The notes: generated from the sequence alone by a model not told the origin. A stretch of DNA of 64,000 bases from Sphingomicrobium sp. (GCA_030447545.1 JAUJOV010000008.1:1-64000); one strand, 5' to 3'; shown: positions 10,662 through 22,194, counted from the first letter of the stretch. Translations and numbers: made by a program.

Positions 10662-10687
10662 TGTCCGCTTTGGGTCGAAAGCCGACA
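10662..10687 (+). repeat. R palindromic repeat between modules A and B, copy 1
   Basis: tgtccgctttgggtcgaaagccgaca. Confidence 0.8.
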
Positions 10688-11262
10688 TTCTCGCTTGTGT
10701 GCGGCAAGGGGTGGCAAGCGGAGATTCCGGCGTAAATTGGATTGCTGGTGAAGCGACGCCGAGCGGCCCCGATCTAAACGCCTCTCGGCGGGATCCGCTC
10801 TAGCTTTTCCGCTCTGCTATCGAGATCAGTCGCTAATGAACGAAGGTTCAAAACCAGTTGCTGATCATGAACGTAGCAGGAGATGCGGCGACACTGTTCC
10901 GCGCGGACGCGCAGTTTCTCCGCGGCCTCGGATTGTCGCGACACGGTCACTGGGCTCCATGCGTGGAAAGTTCAGTTTCGCTTCCAAGCTCCTGCGCTCG
11001 TCTCTTGTAGAGTTCAGCCATCTCGAGATGTCGAACCCGGGCGACATCAGTCAGAGCCTTCCGAGCCGCTTTCGACTCCCTCGCGGCGAGGCGCGTGTAA
11101 AAGTGGACATTCTGACGCACTGCGACTCTCCCCAAAGAGTGCACGTCAGCTGATCCAATTCTGAAACAGTTGAATCGGCAAGCTTTATTAATCGTCTCGA
11201 AGTGACGAGCTAATGCCTCGTAAACGGGTGGCATCCGAAACCTGATTTTGCCGCTAATGTCC
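10672..11262. repeat. Module B, copy 1
   Basis: About 560-590 bp similar to 45472-46031; encodes minus-strand VRQNVHFYTRLAARESKAARKALTDVARVRHLEMAELYKRRAQELG. Confidence 0.85.
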
Positions 11263-11283
11263 GCGACGGGTCGAAAGCAGACA
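11258..11283 (+). repeat. R palindromic repeat, right edge of module B copy 1
   Basis: tgtccgcgacgggtcgaaagcagaca. Confidence 0.8.
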
Positions 11284-11292
11284 TTCGGCTAA

Positions 11293-11318
11293 TCTCTGCA
11301 ATGGGTGGAAAGAGGACA
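11293..11318 (+). repeat. R palindromic repeat
   Basis: tctctgcaatgggtggaaagaggaca. Confidence 0.7.
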
Positions 11319-11361
11319 TTGACGGGATATCCTCCATGCGTGGAACGCGGTCATTCCGCGG

Positions 11362-11865
11362 CTACTGGGAACGTTCCTCTGGAACGGTGTAGGCATGACG
11401 AGAGATCAGGTTCCACTCGCCGCCGCGCCTAACCCAGGTGTCAGTAGCTATGAAGTTGAATCGGCCTATAGGACCGCCACCCTGCTGAACGGTCCGATGC
11501 CCCTCGACCCTCGCGACTGCTGTTTCTCCTGCGACGATGACATCAACAACCCTGGCCGCATATTCCAGAAAGGTGAAACTGCTTAGTCTTCGGATCCAAT
11601 CATCGCGCGACGCAACGGCGGTTTCGCCGCCCGCGCTATTCGCAATCTTGAACTCCGGAGCAAGGATTCGCCGTAAGAACTGTGTGTCGCTGCGCAAGAA
11701 AGCTTGAGCCCAACGATCCTCCAGCTCTCTTATCTAATGCTCTACAGCACCCCGTTGCGCTGCCGCTTCGGGCGGCGATGAAGTGGCTCCAAGTGATGGT
11801 GGGTTGGCAGCAGAGCAGGCCGACAGACAGAGTATTCCCACGATACCGGTCAAGCCTCGCGACAT
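11362..11865 (-). pseudogene. NTF2-like (SnoaL/DUF4440-type) lipoprotein interrupted by an in-frame TAG
   Basis: MSRGLTGIVGILCLSACSAAN...AVEH*IRELEDRWAQAFLRSDTQFLRRILAPEFKIANS... one frame, stop at 11734-11736. Confidence 0.6.
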
Positions 11866-11919
11866 AAGCGTCCTCCCATCGCAACGCGGCAGCTGCAGAG
11901 GTGAAACACGAACAACTAA

Positions 11920-11945
11920 TGTCCACAATGGGTAGAAAGCGGACG
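11920..11945 (+). repeat. R palindromic repeat
   Basis: tgtccacaatgggtagaaagcggacg. Confidence 0.75.
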
Positions 11946-12168
11946 TAAGCGCACAGCCGCGCAGCGACTAAGACGAACACGCCTCGCGCACGTGGTCGCG
12001 GCGCGCTTGCGAGCACAACCCGAAGCATGCAGCGGAGGGTGATCCAGCCCAGAGGCCGAGAGCCGCCCCTAGCCGAAGGCACTTCCCTTCAACACGCCAG
12101 AGCGCCCGGCGGCACCGGGGGCACCGGACGGGCCGGTCGGCGCCCCTGCATAGAGTCACGTGGCCCAG

Positions 12169-12735
12169 TCATTTTCCGAGCTTCTGCTGCACTCCGGTCT
12201 CATCGTTGAGGTGTCGCACTTCCTTGGCCGCAACTGCTTCGTCGATGACGTCTTCAACCAAGACGGAAGTATCAATCGCGCCAAGCTTGCGCGCCCAGCT
12301 CATCAGAGGCGCAAAGCTAGCGGCATCGAAGGGAACGATGTTGCGAACCGTCGCGGCCTTTCGAAGCGCGTTCGCTTCCGTGTCGCCTAGCTTCAAAAAC
12401 TGACGAGCGCTGACCAACAAGGGTAGCCGAAGGAGCGCCTCTCTTACCGCATGCTCCTTCTGCTCTGCGGTCCCATCGTAAGGGTACGGCGTGAGGAGTA
12501 CGTAGCCGGAGTCTTGCCTAGCTAGGAGCCCGATCTGTTCGGCGTTCTTGAGCAGTTTCCCGACGGTTCTGCCATCTGCTTCGGAGAACTGCGCTAGCTG
12601 CGTGGCCGACGGTGCATCCATCCAGGCGACGCCGTCGAGGACAGGATAAAGCCCCTCCAACTTCGCGGCCTCGTACCTGACCGGACAGACCACCTTCTTT
12701 GTTGAGGCGATCGGCTTGCTGGCCGTCCGAGCCAT
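12169..12735 (-). CDS. Hypothetical protein, 188 aa, possible DNA-binding
   Basis: Long clean ORF next to the tRNA; no family confidently recognised. Confidence 0.5.
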   Translation of the reverse strand: MARTASKPIASTKKVVCPVRYEAAKLEGLYPVLDGVAWMDAPSATQLAQFSEADGRTVGKLLKNAEQIGLLARQDSGYVLLTPYPYDGTAEQKEHAVREALLRLPLLVSARQFLKLGDTEANALRKAATVRNIVPFDAASFAPLMSWARKLGAIDTSVLVEDVIDEAVAAKEVRHLNDETGVQQKLGK

Positions 12736-12984
12736 TGTGCACCTCTACGACCCCGAGCATGCAAGGTCTAACCCGACCGTTTAATCGTGGCAAATGGCTG
12801 GTCGTCACGGCCGCCCGCTGATCGTTCCGGTTTACGCCGAAGCGACGCACCGTTTCTTCTGGTGGAACCTGCATGCAGCTCCAACAGATCCATTGAAGTC
12901 CGGAAGGACCCAAACCTTACCCAGCGCAAGGCCAAGGCGTTGCGCGCTTTGAGTAGACGCCGCGCGTTTGCCTTGTGGAAGGGG

Positions 12985-13060
12985 TGGTGCCGCTTGAGGG
13001 ACTCGAACCCACGACCCCATCATTACGAATGATGTGCTCTACCAGCTGAGCTAAAGCGGC
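12985..13060 (-). tRNA. tRNA-Thr(CGT)
   Basis: GCCGCTTTAGCTCAGCTGGTAGAGCACATCATTCGTAATGATGGGGTCGTGGGTTCGAGTCCCTCAAGCGGCACCA; cloverleaf with encoded CCA. Confidence 0.95.
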
Positions 13061-13217
13061 TTGGCTCGGAAGCGGCGCTTGCCCTAACAGCGGCTCCGGC
13101 GTGCGGCAAGCCTGACGGTGAGGGGCGCCCTCGCCCCCGCCTGAACGGATATGCTTAACGCTTTCTTCATCGCTGGCCTCCATCTTTCCTCCCAAAGTGG
13201 AGGGAAGTGGGCCGGGC

Positions 13218-14534
13218 ATGGACAGCTATCGCGAGCACCCTAGCGACTTCGACCTGGCGTGGTCGGCCGAGGCGTCGGTCTCGCCGGGCGAGCCGGCCGG
13301 GATCGACATCGGCACGGACGAGCGTCGGATGCATGTGCGCGCCTACAACTACTGGGTCTCGCTGCTCGACGGCCGCGACTTTCCCTCGATCGAGGACCTC
13401 GAGCCGGGAGAGGTCGAGGATTTCGCGCCCAACAGCGTGCTGCTCGACTTCACCGCCGGCCGCGAAAATCCCGCGACCCCCTACATCGGCTCGGCCATCC
13501 GCGAGGAGTGCGGGCTCGGCGAGGGGATCGAGACGATCGACCAGGTGCCGAGCCGCTCGCTGCTGTCGCGGCTGACCGACCACTACATGCAGATCATCGC
13601 CAACCGCGCGCCGGTTGGCTTCGAGGCCGAGTTCGAGAACCAGGGCGGCCAGCCGATCTGCTACCGCGGCATATTGATGCCGTTCTCCTCGGACCGGGAC
13701 ACGATCGACTTCATCTACGGCGTCATCAACTGGAAGCGCGCCGACGATCATGCGAGCCACGAGCCCGCCGTCGTCCCACCGCCGCCGCCGCTCGAGCCGG
13801 AGCCCGAGGCCGAAGCGGAGGCGATAGAGGAGCCGGCGGCCTCGCAAGAGCCCGCCGACGCGCCGCCAGTACCCCATTTCTCACGGGAAGACGGGCCGCT
13901 TCACGACCCCGATTCCGACGCGCCACTTCCCGAGATCGCGCTGCCCGCAGATGCCGCGCTCGCCGATCGGCTGTGGGCCGCACGCGAGACGGCCGAGGCG
14001 CTCAAGGAAACCGACTTGCGCAGCCGAGCGGCGCTGTACCGTGCCCTGGCGCAGGCTTACGACTTTGCACTCGCCGCGGAGCGCGACCCGGAGGATTTTG
14101 CCGAGCTGCTCGAGAACTCGGGCGTAAAGGCGCAGGTCCGCGCGCCGATGACCCCGATCGTCAAGCTGGTGTTCGGCATCGACTATGACAAGGCGCGGCT
14201 GACCGAGTTCGCTGCGGCCCTGTCGTACGCGCGTCGCCAGGACATCGGGCAGGGCGGCTTCCTCCCCTTGATCCAAAGCCAGGCCGGAGGCCTGAAGGCT
14301 TTGGTCGCGGCCGAGCGGCAGGCGCGCCGCCCGCAAGCTCGTCCCGACACCGCGGCCGAACTCGCCCGCTCGAGGCTCCGCGCCGCTAACCCGATGGCGC
14401 TCGAGACGGTGAGCACTGAGGCTGAGTTCGCGCTGGTCATCGCCCGCCGCCGCGCCGACGGAGGCATCGAGCCCGTCGCGATCGTCGAGGACGAAGCGAT
14501 GGTCGAACGCGCGATCCGCCGCGTCGCAATCTGA
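13218..14534 (+). CDS. PAS domain-containing protein
   Basis: 439 aa; RAYNYWVSLLDGRDFPSIEDLEP...LDFTAGRENPATPYIGSAIREECG. Confidence 0.7.
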   Translation: MDSYREHPSDFDLAWSAEASVSPGEPAGIDIGTDERRMHVRAYNYWVSLLDGRDFPSIEDLEPGEVEDFAPNSVLLDFTAGRENPATPYIGSAIREECGLGEGIETIDQVPSRSLLSRLTDHYMQIIANRAPVGFEAEFENQGGQPICYRGILMPFSSDRDTIDFIYGVINWKRADDHASHEPAVVPPPPPLEPEPEAEAEAIEEPAASQEPADAPPVPHFSREDGPLHDPDSDAPLPEIALPADAALADRLWAARETAEALKETDLRSRAALYRALAQAYDFALAAERDPEDFAELLENSGVKAQVRAPMTPIVKLVFGIDYDKARLTEFAAALSYARRQDIGQGGFLPLIQSQAGGLKALVAAERQARRPQARPDTAAELARSRLRAANPMALETVSTEAEFALVIARRRADGGIEPVAIVEDEAMVERAIRRVAI

Positions 14535-14612
14535 CCGCAGCGGACTTGTCCCGCTCGTCGGGCGGCGTCTATAGGCCGCGGGCGTCGCAGCCCCCGCGGA
14601 GCCCGTTCGTCC

Positions 14613-17600
14613 ATGACCGCCCACACGCGCCTCGCGCGGCCACTCGTATCGTCGCTTCGCAAGGCGCTCACCAGCAATGCCCTTCCCGGTGAGACTCAAG
14701 GCTTCGATTCCAGGCAGCACCGCGAGGCCGCCGAATTCCTGGCGAGAGTCGCGGCCAAGCGAAAGAAGGGCGAGATTGCAATCGCCCTTGAATCCACAGG
14801 GGGCGAGGCGGGCAACCGACGGATGCGCATCGGCATCGTCAACGACGACATGCCGTTCCTTGTGGACTCGGTCGCGAACGCGATCGCCGCGCGGCAGGTC
14901 ACGATCCACCGGCTGCTTCACCCGGTCGTCTGCGTCGAGCGCGACTCCGACGGGCGGCTGACCTCGGTCGAGCCCTTGTGCGGCGAAACTGATCGGCGCG
15001 AATCGATGATGTACATCGAGCTCGACCGCACCCACGCGCGCGGACGCAAGCAGCTCGTCGAGGACCTCCACGCCGTCCTCGCCGACGTCCGATCCGCGGT
15101 GCGCGACTGGCACGCGCTCCAGACCAAGATGTGCGAAGACGCCGAGCGGATCGAGGATCCCGAAGGTCGGGACCTGCTCAACTGGTTTGCCGACGGATCG
15201 ATGACCCTGCTCGGCTATCAGGTCGAGCGGCCGGGCGAGCAGCCCTCAGAGACTCTTGGCATCTTCAGCATCCCGGGAGCGCCGACCGACGACGGCGGCA
15301 GCCTTGGCGCCATGCGCTATTTCGAAGAGGGCGGCGAAGTGCCCCTGATGGCCAAGGCCGATCGCAAGGCAACCGTTCACCGGCGCGTTCCGCTCGACCT
15401 GGTCGTCGTCCCGCTGCGCGAGAACGGGCGGGTCACCGGCATAGGCGTCCATGCCGGCCTGTGGACCAGCCAGGCGCTCACCTGGCCGGCCGAGGAAGTG
15501 CCGGTGCTTCGCCGCCGCCTCGACCGGCTCGACCAGGATTTCGGTTTCGATCGCAAGGGCCATTCGGGCAAGGCGCTGCGCCACGCGGTGTCGTCGCTTC
15601 CACGCGACCTCCTCCTGAACCTCAGCTTCGAATCCATGCGCGAGCTGGTGATGATGGCGATGTCGCTCGCCGACCCCCCGCGCCCCGCGTTGCTGATGCT
15701 TCGAAACATACTCCACGGCCAACTGGTCAACATAGTCTGTCTTCCGCGCCACGACAATAAAAACGTCCCGCCATAGCCGAACTGCGGACAGGGCGGGGGC
15801 GGCCACGACCGCCGCGATCCCCGCTGGTCGCTCGGGCTCGGCGAGGGCGACCTCGCGCTGATCCGCTACATGCAATATGGATCCGGAGCGGCGCTGCGCA
15901 GACGTGGAGGCGCTCAATCACCGCCTCGGCGAAATGGTCCGCGGCTGGGCGCCCGCAGTCGAGGAAGGCTCTGGTCGCCATGGTGGGCCCGCTCGCGCGA
16001 CGTTATGTGCTGAGCTATTGCAATGAATTTCCCGACGATTACCGCACCCGCACGCCCGCAGATGAGCGCCGCGGACATTGCCCGGCTCGCGGCCCTCAGC
16101 ACGCCCGAGCAGCGCGGGCGTGCGGCTGTGCAGCCTTCCCTCCGATCCGCCCGGCCCGTTCCACCCTGAAGACCTACCGGCGCGGCGGGCTGATCCTTGT
16201 CGGACGCGGTGCCGGTGCTCAGCGATTTCGGATTCCGAGTGCTCGAGGAGATGCCGACCGCGCTTGGCGGCGGGACGCTCGGCTATATCCACGACTTCCG
16301 GCTGGGACTTCCCGGCCGGGACGTGGTCGAGGCCGTGACCGCGCGGCGAAATCGAGTTCGCGATCGGCTGCGTGCTCGGCGGGATGGCCGAGAACGACAG
16401 TTCAACCAGCTGAGCCTGTTCGCGGGAGCTCAACACCAAGCCAGTCGTCTGGCTGCGCGCCTGGTTCGCTACCTGCGCCAGACGGGAAGGCTCGTTGGCC
16501 TGATCACGGTGGTCGACGCGTTGCGCCGGGCGCCCGATGCGACCCGTGCCCTGATCGGCCTCTTCCTCGCGCGGACACGATCGCTGGAGTCGGCCGCAAG
16601 CGTGTCGCGGATGTTGCGCGGCTCGAGGCAGACTTCACCGAGGCGCTGTCGAAGGTCCGCTCGATCGACGACGACCGCATCCTGCGGCGGCTGCGCTCGC
16701 TGGTGGACGCAATCGTTCGCACCAATGCCTTTTCCGAAGGTCCGGGCGAAGCGCTCGCATTCCAGATCGACGAGCTCGCGCGTTCCCGGCCTTCCGCGGC
16801 CCGTGCCGTGGCGCGAGATCTGGGTGTACAGCCGCGCGTCGAGGAATCCGTGCGCGGCGGGCCGGTCGCCCGCGGCGGCCTTCGCTGGTCGGATCGGCGT
16901 GACGACTTCCGCGAAATTCTCCGGGCTGATGAAGGCGCAGCTGGTCAAGAACGCGGTGATCGTTCCGACCGGCGCCAAGGGCGGCTTCTATCCGGCAGCT
17001 TCCGCCCGCGACCAACCACGACGCCTGGCTTGCCGAAGGTACCGAAAGCTACCACGTACTTCATCCGCTCATTGCTGTCGATCACCGACAACATTGTCGA
17101 GGACAGGATCGTCCACCCCCACAACGTGGTGATCCACGACGGCGACGATCCCTATGTCGTGGTCGCTGCGGACAAGGGGACCGCGACCGTCTCCGACGTT
17201 GCCAATGCGCTCGCGCTCGAGCGCAATTTCTGGCTCGGCGACGCCTTCGCGAGCGGCGGCTCGAACGGTTACGACCACAAAGCCATGGGGATCACGGCGC
17301 GCGGCGCGTGGATTTCCGTGCAGCGCCACTTCCGCGAGATGGGCATCGACGTCCAGACCGATCCGATCACCGTCGCCGGCGTGGGCGACATGTCGGGCGA
17401 CGTGTTCGGCAACGGCATGCTGCTGTCGAAGACCATCAGGCTCATCGCCGCATTCGACCATCGCCACATCTTCATCGATCCCAATCCTGATCCCGCGACG
17501 AGCTGGGCCGAGCGCCAGCGCCTGTTCGAGCTGCCCCGCTCGAGCTGGGATGACTACGACCGCAAGCTGTTGTCCAAGGGTGGCGGAATCTACGCGCGCT

Positions 17601-19243
17601 CCGAAAAGACGATCAAGTTGAGCCCCCAGGCGCGCGACGCGCTCGGCATCGAGAGCGAGGTCACCGACCCCTCGACGCTGATGAGCGCCATTCTCAAGAG
17701 CGCGGTCGACCTGCTCTGGTTCGGCGGGATCGGCACCTATGTGAAGGCTTCGACCCAGTCGAACGCCGACGTCGGGGACCCAGCCAACGACGCGATCCGG
17801 GTGGATGGCCTCGAGCTTCGCGCCCGGGCGCTCGGCGAAGGCGCGAACCTCGCGGTCACGCAGGCCGGACGGATCGAGTTCGCGGAAAAAGGGGGGCGGA
17901 TCAACACCGACTTCATCGACAACAGCGCGGGCGTCGACTGCTCCGACAATGAAGTGAATATCAAGATCCCGCTCAACCGCCAGATGCGGGACGGGCGGCT
18001 GACACTGGCGAAACGCAACGCGCTGCTGGTGAAGATGACCGAAGATGTCGCCGAGATGGTGCTCGAGGACAACCGGCTGCAGACGCTTGCGCTGTCGGTC
18101 GCAGAAAGCCGCGGCGTGCGCGCGCTTCCCGGTCATGTGCGCACGATCGAACTGCTCGAGGCGTCCGGGCGGCTCGACCGCAAGGTCGAAGGCCTGCAGT
18201 CGAGCGAGGAGCTGCTCCGCCGCAAGCAGGAGAGTCGCGGCCTCACCCGTCCTGAGCTTGCCGTTGTCCTCTCCATGTCCAAGCTCGCGCTCCAGGAGGC
18301 GGCCGAGACCCTCAAACTCGCCGACGACAAGACGGTCGAGCGCGAGCTGTTCGAGGCCTTCCCGGCGCCGATGCGCAAGGCGCACGCCGATGCCATCCGC
18401 GCGCATCGCCTCAGGAACGAAATTCTCGCCACCCGGGTCGCCAACCGGCTGGTCAACCGCCTCGGCCCAAGCGTCGCGCTCGACATGACGGAGGAGGAAG
18501 GCGCCTCGCTCGCGCAGGTCGTTTCCGCATTCCTCGTCACAGAGCAGCTGCTCGACCTGCCTAAACTCTGGGCCCAGATCGAAAAGGCCGCGCTCCCCGA
18601 AGCGGTGCGCGTCGAGCTGTTCGCCATCGCCGCCGACAGCGTGCGTGCACATCTTTCGGACATCCTTCGTTCGGTCGGTGACGAGGCGAGCGTCACGGCC
18701 TTGTCCAAGCTCCTTGAGCGCGGCGTTCACAAGATTTCCGCAGCGGCGACGAAGCTGCTCCGTGCCGAAGTTCGCAACGAGGCCGAGGCCCGCCGCGAGC
18801 GGCTGGTGTCCCTCGGCGCGAGCGAGGACATCGTCGGCGGGCTGGTGCGCCTGTTCGAGCTCGACGGCGTTTTCGGGATCGCCGCGCTCGCTGCGCGCAA
18901 GAAGATGGACGAGCTTGCGCTCACTCGCGCCTACACGCGGCTGGGCGAAGCGCTCGGCGTCGACTGGGCGCATCAGCAGATCGCGCGTTTCGTGCCCGGC
19001 GACCAGTGGGAGCGCCTGCTGACCGCCAATCTCGCGCGCGACTTCGAGCAGCTGCGCATCGACTTCCTCGCGCGGCTCCGCAGCAAGGATCCTGAGACGG
19101 CGGTCGATGAGTGGATCGCGCACCAGGGGCCGCGGCTCGAGCAGTTCCGCAACCTGATTGATCGGGCGCGCACCGAAGGGTCAGTCAGCGCGCCCATGCT
19201 CGCGCAGATTGCTGCCCAGGCGCGAATTCTTTTGGCGCGATAA
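14613..19243 (+). pseudogene. gdhB: NAD-specific glutamate dehydrogenase (large type, about 1540 aa) with several frameshifts at about 15.7-17.05 kb
   Basis: ORFs 14613-15776 and 15980-19243 cover one protein; intervening homology (YIHDFRLGLPGRD, LITVVDALRRAPDATRALIGLFLAR, AVIVPTGAKGGFYP) appears in alternating frames; GDH motifs DNIVEDRIVHPHNVVIHDGDDPY, SNGYDHKAMGITARGAW. Confidence 0.8.
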
Positions 19244-19262
19244 CCCCGCCGCCGGCTCGCCG

Positions 19263-19505
19263 TTAGGGCGAGCGCCCGCGCGCAAACAGCCACTGACGGA
19301 TCGCCGAGGCGAGGTTAGGCGGCGTCGGCGATTCCAGCCGTTCGGCGTCGATGCGCGCGATCAACGCGTTCGTCGGCTGGCCGGCGGCGCGCGCCGCCTC
19401 TTCGAGCGCCCGCCAGAAGGCCGGTTCGAGGCTGATCGACGTCTCGTGTCCGGCAATGGTCACCGACCTTTTTTGCGGCGGCGCGTAACGGGCGGGTTCG
19501 CCCAT
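19263..19505 (-). CDS. Ribbon-helix-helix domain protein
   Basis: MGEPARYAPPQKRSVTIAGHETSISLEPAFWRALEEAARAAG; overlaps phaB stop codon. Confidence 0.75.
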   Translation of the reverse strand: MGEPARYAPPQKRSVTIAGHETSISLEPAFWRALEEAARAAGQPTNALIARIDAERLESPTPPNLASAIRQWLFARGRSP

Positions 19506-20227
19506 CAGTACATGTGCTGGCCGCCGTTGATCGAAAGCGTCGAGCCGGTGATGAACCCGCCGCCCTCGTCGACCAGGAAGGCGACCCCGCGCGCGATCTC
19601 GTCGGCCTTGCCGAGCCGGCCCACCGGAATCCTGGCAACGATCTTGCCGAGCACGTCCTCGGGCACTGCGGCGACCATGTCGGTGTCGATGTAGCCCGGA
19701 GCGATCGCGTTGACCGTAATCCCGGACCGGGCGCCCTCCTGAGCGAGCGCCTTGGTGAAGCCGTGAATGCCGGACTTGGCCGCGGCATAATTGACCTGCC
19801 CGTATTGCCCCGCCTGGCCGTTGATCGACCCGATGTTGACGATCCGGCCGTAGCCGCGGGCGAGCATGCCTTCCCACACCGCCTTGGCCATGTTGAAGCA
19901 GCCGCCGAGGTTGACGTCGATCACTTCCTGCCACTTGCCGCGGTCCATCCGCTTCATCGTAGAATCGCGGGTGATCCCGGCATTGTTGACCAGCACGTCG
20001 ACCGGTCCGACTTCCGCCTCGACGCGGCGAACGCCCTCGACGCAGGCGTCGAAGTCGGACACGTCCCATTTGAACGAGGCTATGCCGGTGCGGTCCGAAA
20101 ATTCGCGCGCGCGCTCCTCATTGCCCGCATAATTGGCCGCGACGCTCATCCCGGCGTCGCGAAGCGCAATGCTGATTGCCTCGCCAATCCCGCGGGTGCC
20201 GCCGGTCACGATCGCGACTCGTGCCAT
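19505..20227 (-). CDS. phaB: Acetoacetyl-CoA reductase
   Basis: 240 aa SDR: VTGGTRGIGEAIS, NNAGITRDSTMKRM, GQVNYAAAKSGIHGFTKALAQEGA. Confidence 0.9.
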   Translation of the reverse strand: MARVAIVTGGTRGIGEAISIALRDAGMSVAANYAGNEERAREFSDRTGIASFKWDVSDFDACVEGVRRVEAEVGPVDVLVNNAGITRDSTMKRMDRGKWQEVIDVNLGGCFNMAKAVWEGMLARGYGRIVNIGSINGQAGQYGQVNYAAAKSGIHGFTKALAQEGARSGITVNAIAPGYIDTDMVAAVPEDVLGKIVARIPVGRLGKADEIARGVAFLVDEGGGFITGSTLSINGGQHMY

Positions 20228-20258
20228 TCTTCCTCTCCCTGTTTTCTTCGGGGGCCGC

Positions 20259-21245
20259 TTAGGTCCCGGGTAACCAGCCCGCAAGCTCGCGCCGGACGAG
20301 GCTCTCCAGCATGTGCATGCCCTCGGGCGAGTCGTTGAGGCAGTCGAGCCGCGCAAAGGCCCTGCCTCCCGCCTCGAGGAAGGTCTCCCGCCCGCGGATG
20401 CCGAGCTCCTCGACCGTCTCGACGCAGTCGGCCGAAAAGCCGGGAGCGGCGATCGCGATCCGGGTGACACCCTGCGCCGGATAGGCGCCGAGCACCTTGT
20501 CGGTCGCGGGCTCGAGCCACTTGGCTCGCCCGAAGCGCGACTGAAACGCGACATCGGTCGGCACGGCCAGCTGCTCGCCAAGCAGCCGCGCCGTCTCCAT
20601 GCAGTGAGTGTAATAAGGGTCGCCGAGCTCGCGCGTCCGCTCGGGCATTCCGTGGAAGCTCATCAGCAGCCGCTGCGGCTCGAACTCGAGCGCCGCGAGC
20701 TGCCGCTCGATGGTCGCCCTCAGCGCCGCGACATGCTCCGCATCGTCATAATAGGCCGGCAAAGTCCGGAGCGCCGGCTGGCGGCGCATAGCCGCGAGCG
20801 CCGCGAACAAAGCGTCCTGCGCGCTTGCCGTCGTCGCCGCGCAATATTGCGGATAGAGCGGCGCGGCGAGGATCCGCTCGCACCCGGCCTCGACGAACCG
20901 TTTCACCGCCGCAGCAATCCCGGGATTGCCGTAGCGCATCGCATAATCGACGGTCACATCCTGCCCGAGCCGCTGCTGCAGCGCCTGCGCCTGCCGCCTC
21001 GTGATCGCGGCCAGCGGCGAGCCTTCCTCCGTCCACACCTCGCGATACGCGCGCGTCGACTTGGCCGGGCGGGTGCGCAGGACGATTCCGCGCAGGACCG
21101 GCTGCCACAGCCACTGCGGGATCTCGATCACTCGAGGGTCGCTCAGGAACTCGGCGAGGTAGCGGCGCACCGCCGCCGGCTCGGGAGCATCAGGAGTGCC
21201 AAGATTGATCAGCAGCACTCCAGTCCGGCCGGAATTGGTCGCCAT
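20259..21245 (-). CDS. hemH: Ferrochelatase
   Basis: GVLLINLGTPDAPEPAAVRRYLAEFLSDPRVIEIP; LLMSFHGMPERTRELGDPYYTHC. Confidence 0.95.
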   Translation of the reverse strand: MATNSGRTGVLLINLGTPDAPEPAAVRRYLAEFLSDPRVIEIPQWLWQPVLRGIVLRTRPAKSTRAYREVWTEEGSPLAAITRRQAQALQQRLGQDVTVDYAMRYGNPGIAAAVKRFVEAGCERILAAPLYPQYCAATTASAQDALFAALAAMRRQPALRTLPAYYDDAEHVAALRATIERQLAALEFEPQRLLMSFHGMPERTRELGDPYYTHCMETARLLGEQLAVPTDVAFQSRFGRAKWLEPATDKVLGAYPAQGVTRIAIAAPGFSADCVETVEELGIRGRETFLEAGGRAFARLDCLNDSPEGMHMLESLVRRELAGWLPGT

Positions 21246-21312
21246 TTCTTGGCTCGCTCCTTTGCGTTTCGGGCGGCCCTCTTTATGAGGCGCTCAACCA
21301 ACGGGGAAGAGC

Positions 21313-22194
21313 TTGACCACCGCCACCGGCGCATCCGACGCAATCACCTGGGAAGAGCTTCCGCTCGATCCCGTCGCGCTCGACCTCGGCTTCTTCGAGC
21401 TGCGCTGGTACAGCCTCGCCTACCTCGCCGGAATCTTCATCGGCTACTGGTACATGCTGAAATTGCTCAAGCAGCCCGGCGCGCCCATGGCCCGCCGCCA
21501 CGCCGACGACCTCGTCTTCTACGCCGCGCTCGATCATCATCTCGGCGGCCGGCTCGGCTACGTCCTGTTCTACAACCTCGGCTACTACCTCCAGAACCCA
21601 GTCGACATATTGAAGCTGTGGGACGGCGGGATGTCGTTCCACGGCGGGATGGTCGGTACCGTGGTCGGCATTCTCTATCTCGCGCGCAAGGAGAAGCTGA
21701 ACTGGCTCCGAGTGCACGATTACGTCGCCTGCTGCGTGCCCTTCGGCCTTCTGTTCGGCCGCCTCGCCAATTTCGTGAACGGCGAATTGTGGGGTGCACC
21801 GACCGACGCCGCCTGGGCCGTGCGCTTCAACGAGGTCCAGAACGGACTGCCGGTGCTCGGCCCCCCGCGGCACCCGAGCCAGCTTTACGAGGCCGCGCTC
21901 GAGGGCGTCGTCCTGTTCGCGATCCTCTGGTGGCTCTTCTGGAAGACCGACGCGCGCTACCAGCCGGGCAAGCTCGTCGGTGCGTTCATTTTCTTCTACG
22001 GCCTGTTCCGCTTCGCGGTCGAATTCGTGCGCGAGCCGGACGCCCAGCTGCTCGAGTTTACGGAAGCGACGGGCCTGCACATGGGCCAGTGGCTGTCGCT
22101 GCCGATGATCGTCGGCGGCGCATGGCTGATGTGGACCGCGAAGTCGCGCCGCCAGCGCGTCGAGCCGTTTGCCGGCTCGCAGAGCGTCGCCTGA
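21313..22194 (+). CDS. lgt: Prolipoprotein diacylglyceryl transferase
   Basis: 293 aa; [47 protein letters not shown]. Confidence 0.95.
   Translation: MTTATGASDAITWEELPLDPVALDLGFFELRWYSLAYLAGIFIGYWYMLKLLKQPGAPMARRHADDLVFYAALDHHLGGRLGYVLFYNLGYYLQNPVDILKLWDGGMSFHGGMVGTVVGILYLARKEKLNWLRVHDYVACCVPFGLLFGRLANFVNGELWGAPTDAAWAVRFNEVQNGLPVLGPPRHPSQLYEAALEGVVLFAILWWLFWKTDARYQPGKLVGAFIFFYGLFRFAVEFVREPDAQLLEFTEATGLHMGQWLSLPMIVGGAWLMWTAKSRRQRVEPFAGSQSVA

Larger units (their letters stand above)
1057..13029. mobile_element. Genomic island remnant bounded by duplicated tRNA-Thr(CGT) 3' half
   Basis: 46-bp identical direct repeats at 1057-1102 and 12984-13029, the second inside an intact tRNA-Thr; no integrase seen inside. 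Confidence 0.6.

Noticed and set aside
17069-19123. 684-aa minus-strand ORF
   Set aside because: Shadow ORF antisense to NAD-GDH in GC-rich DNA; composition is not protein-like.
20313-22190. N-terminal 600+ residues of the 951-aa ORF 20313-23168
   Set aside because: Antisense to hemH and out of frame with lgt; only the last ~325 aa (methyltransferase) are real.
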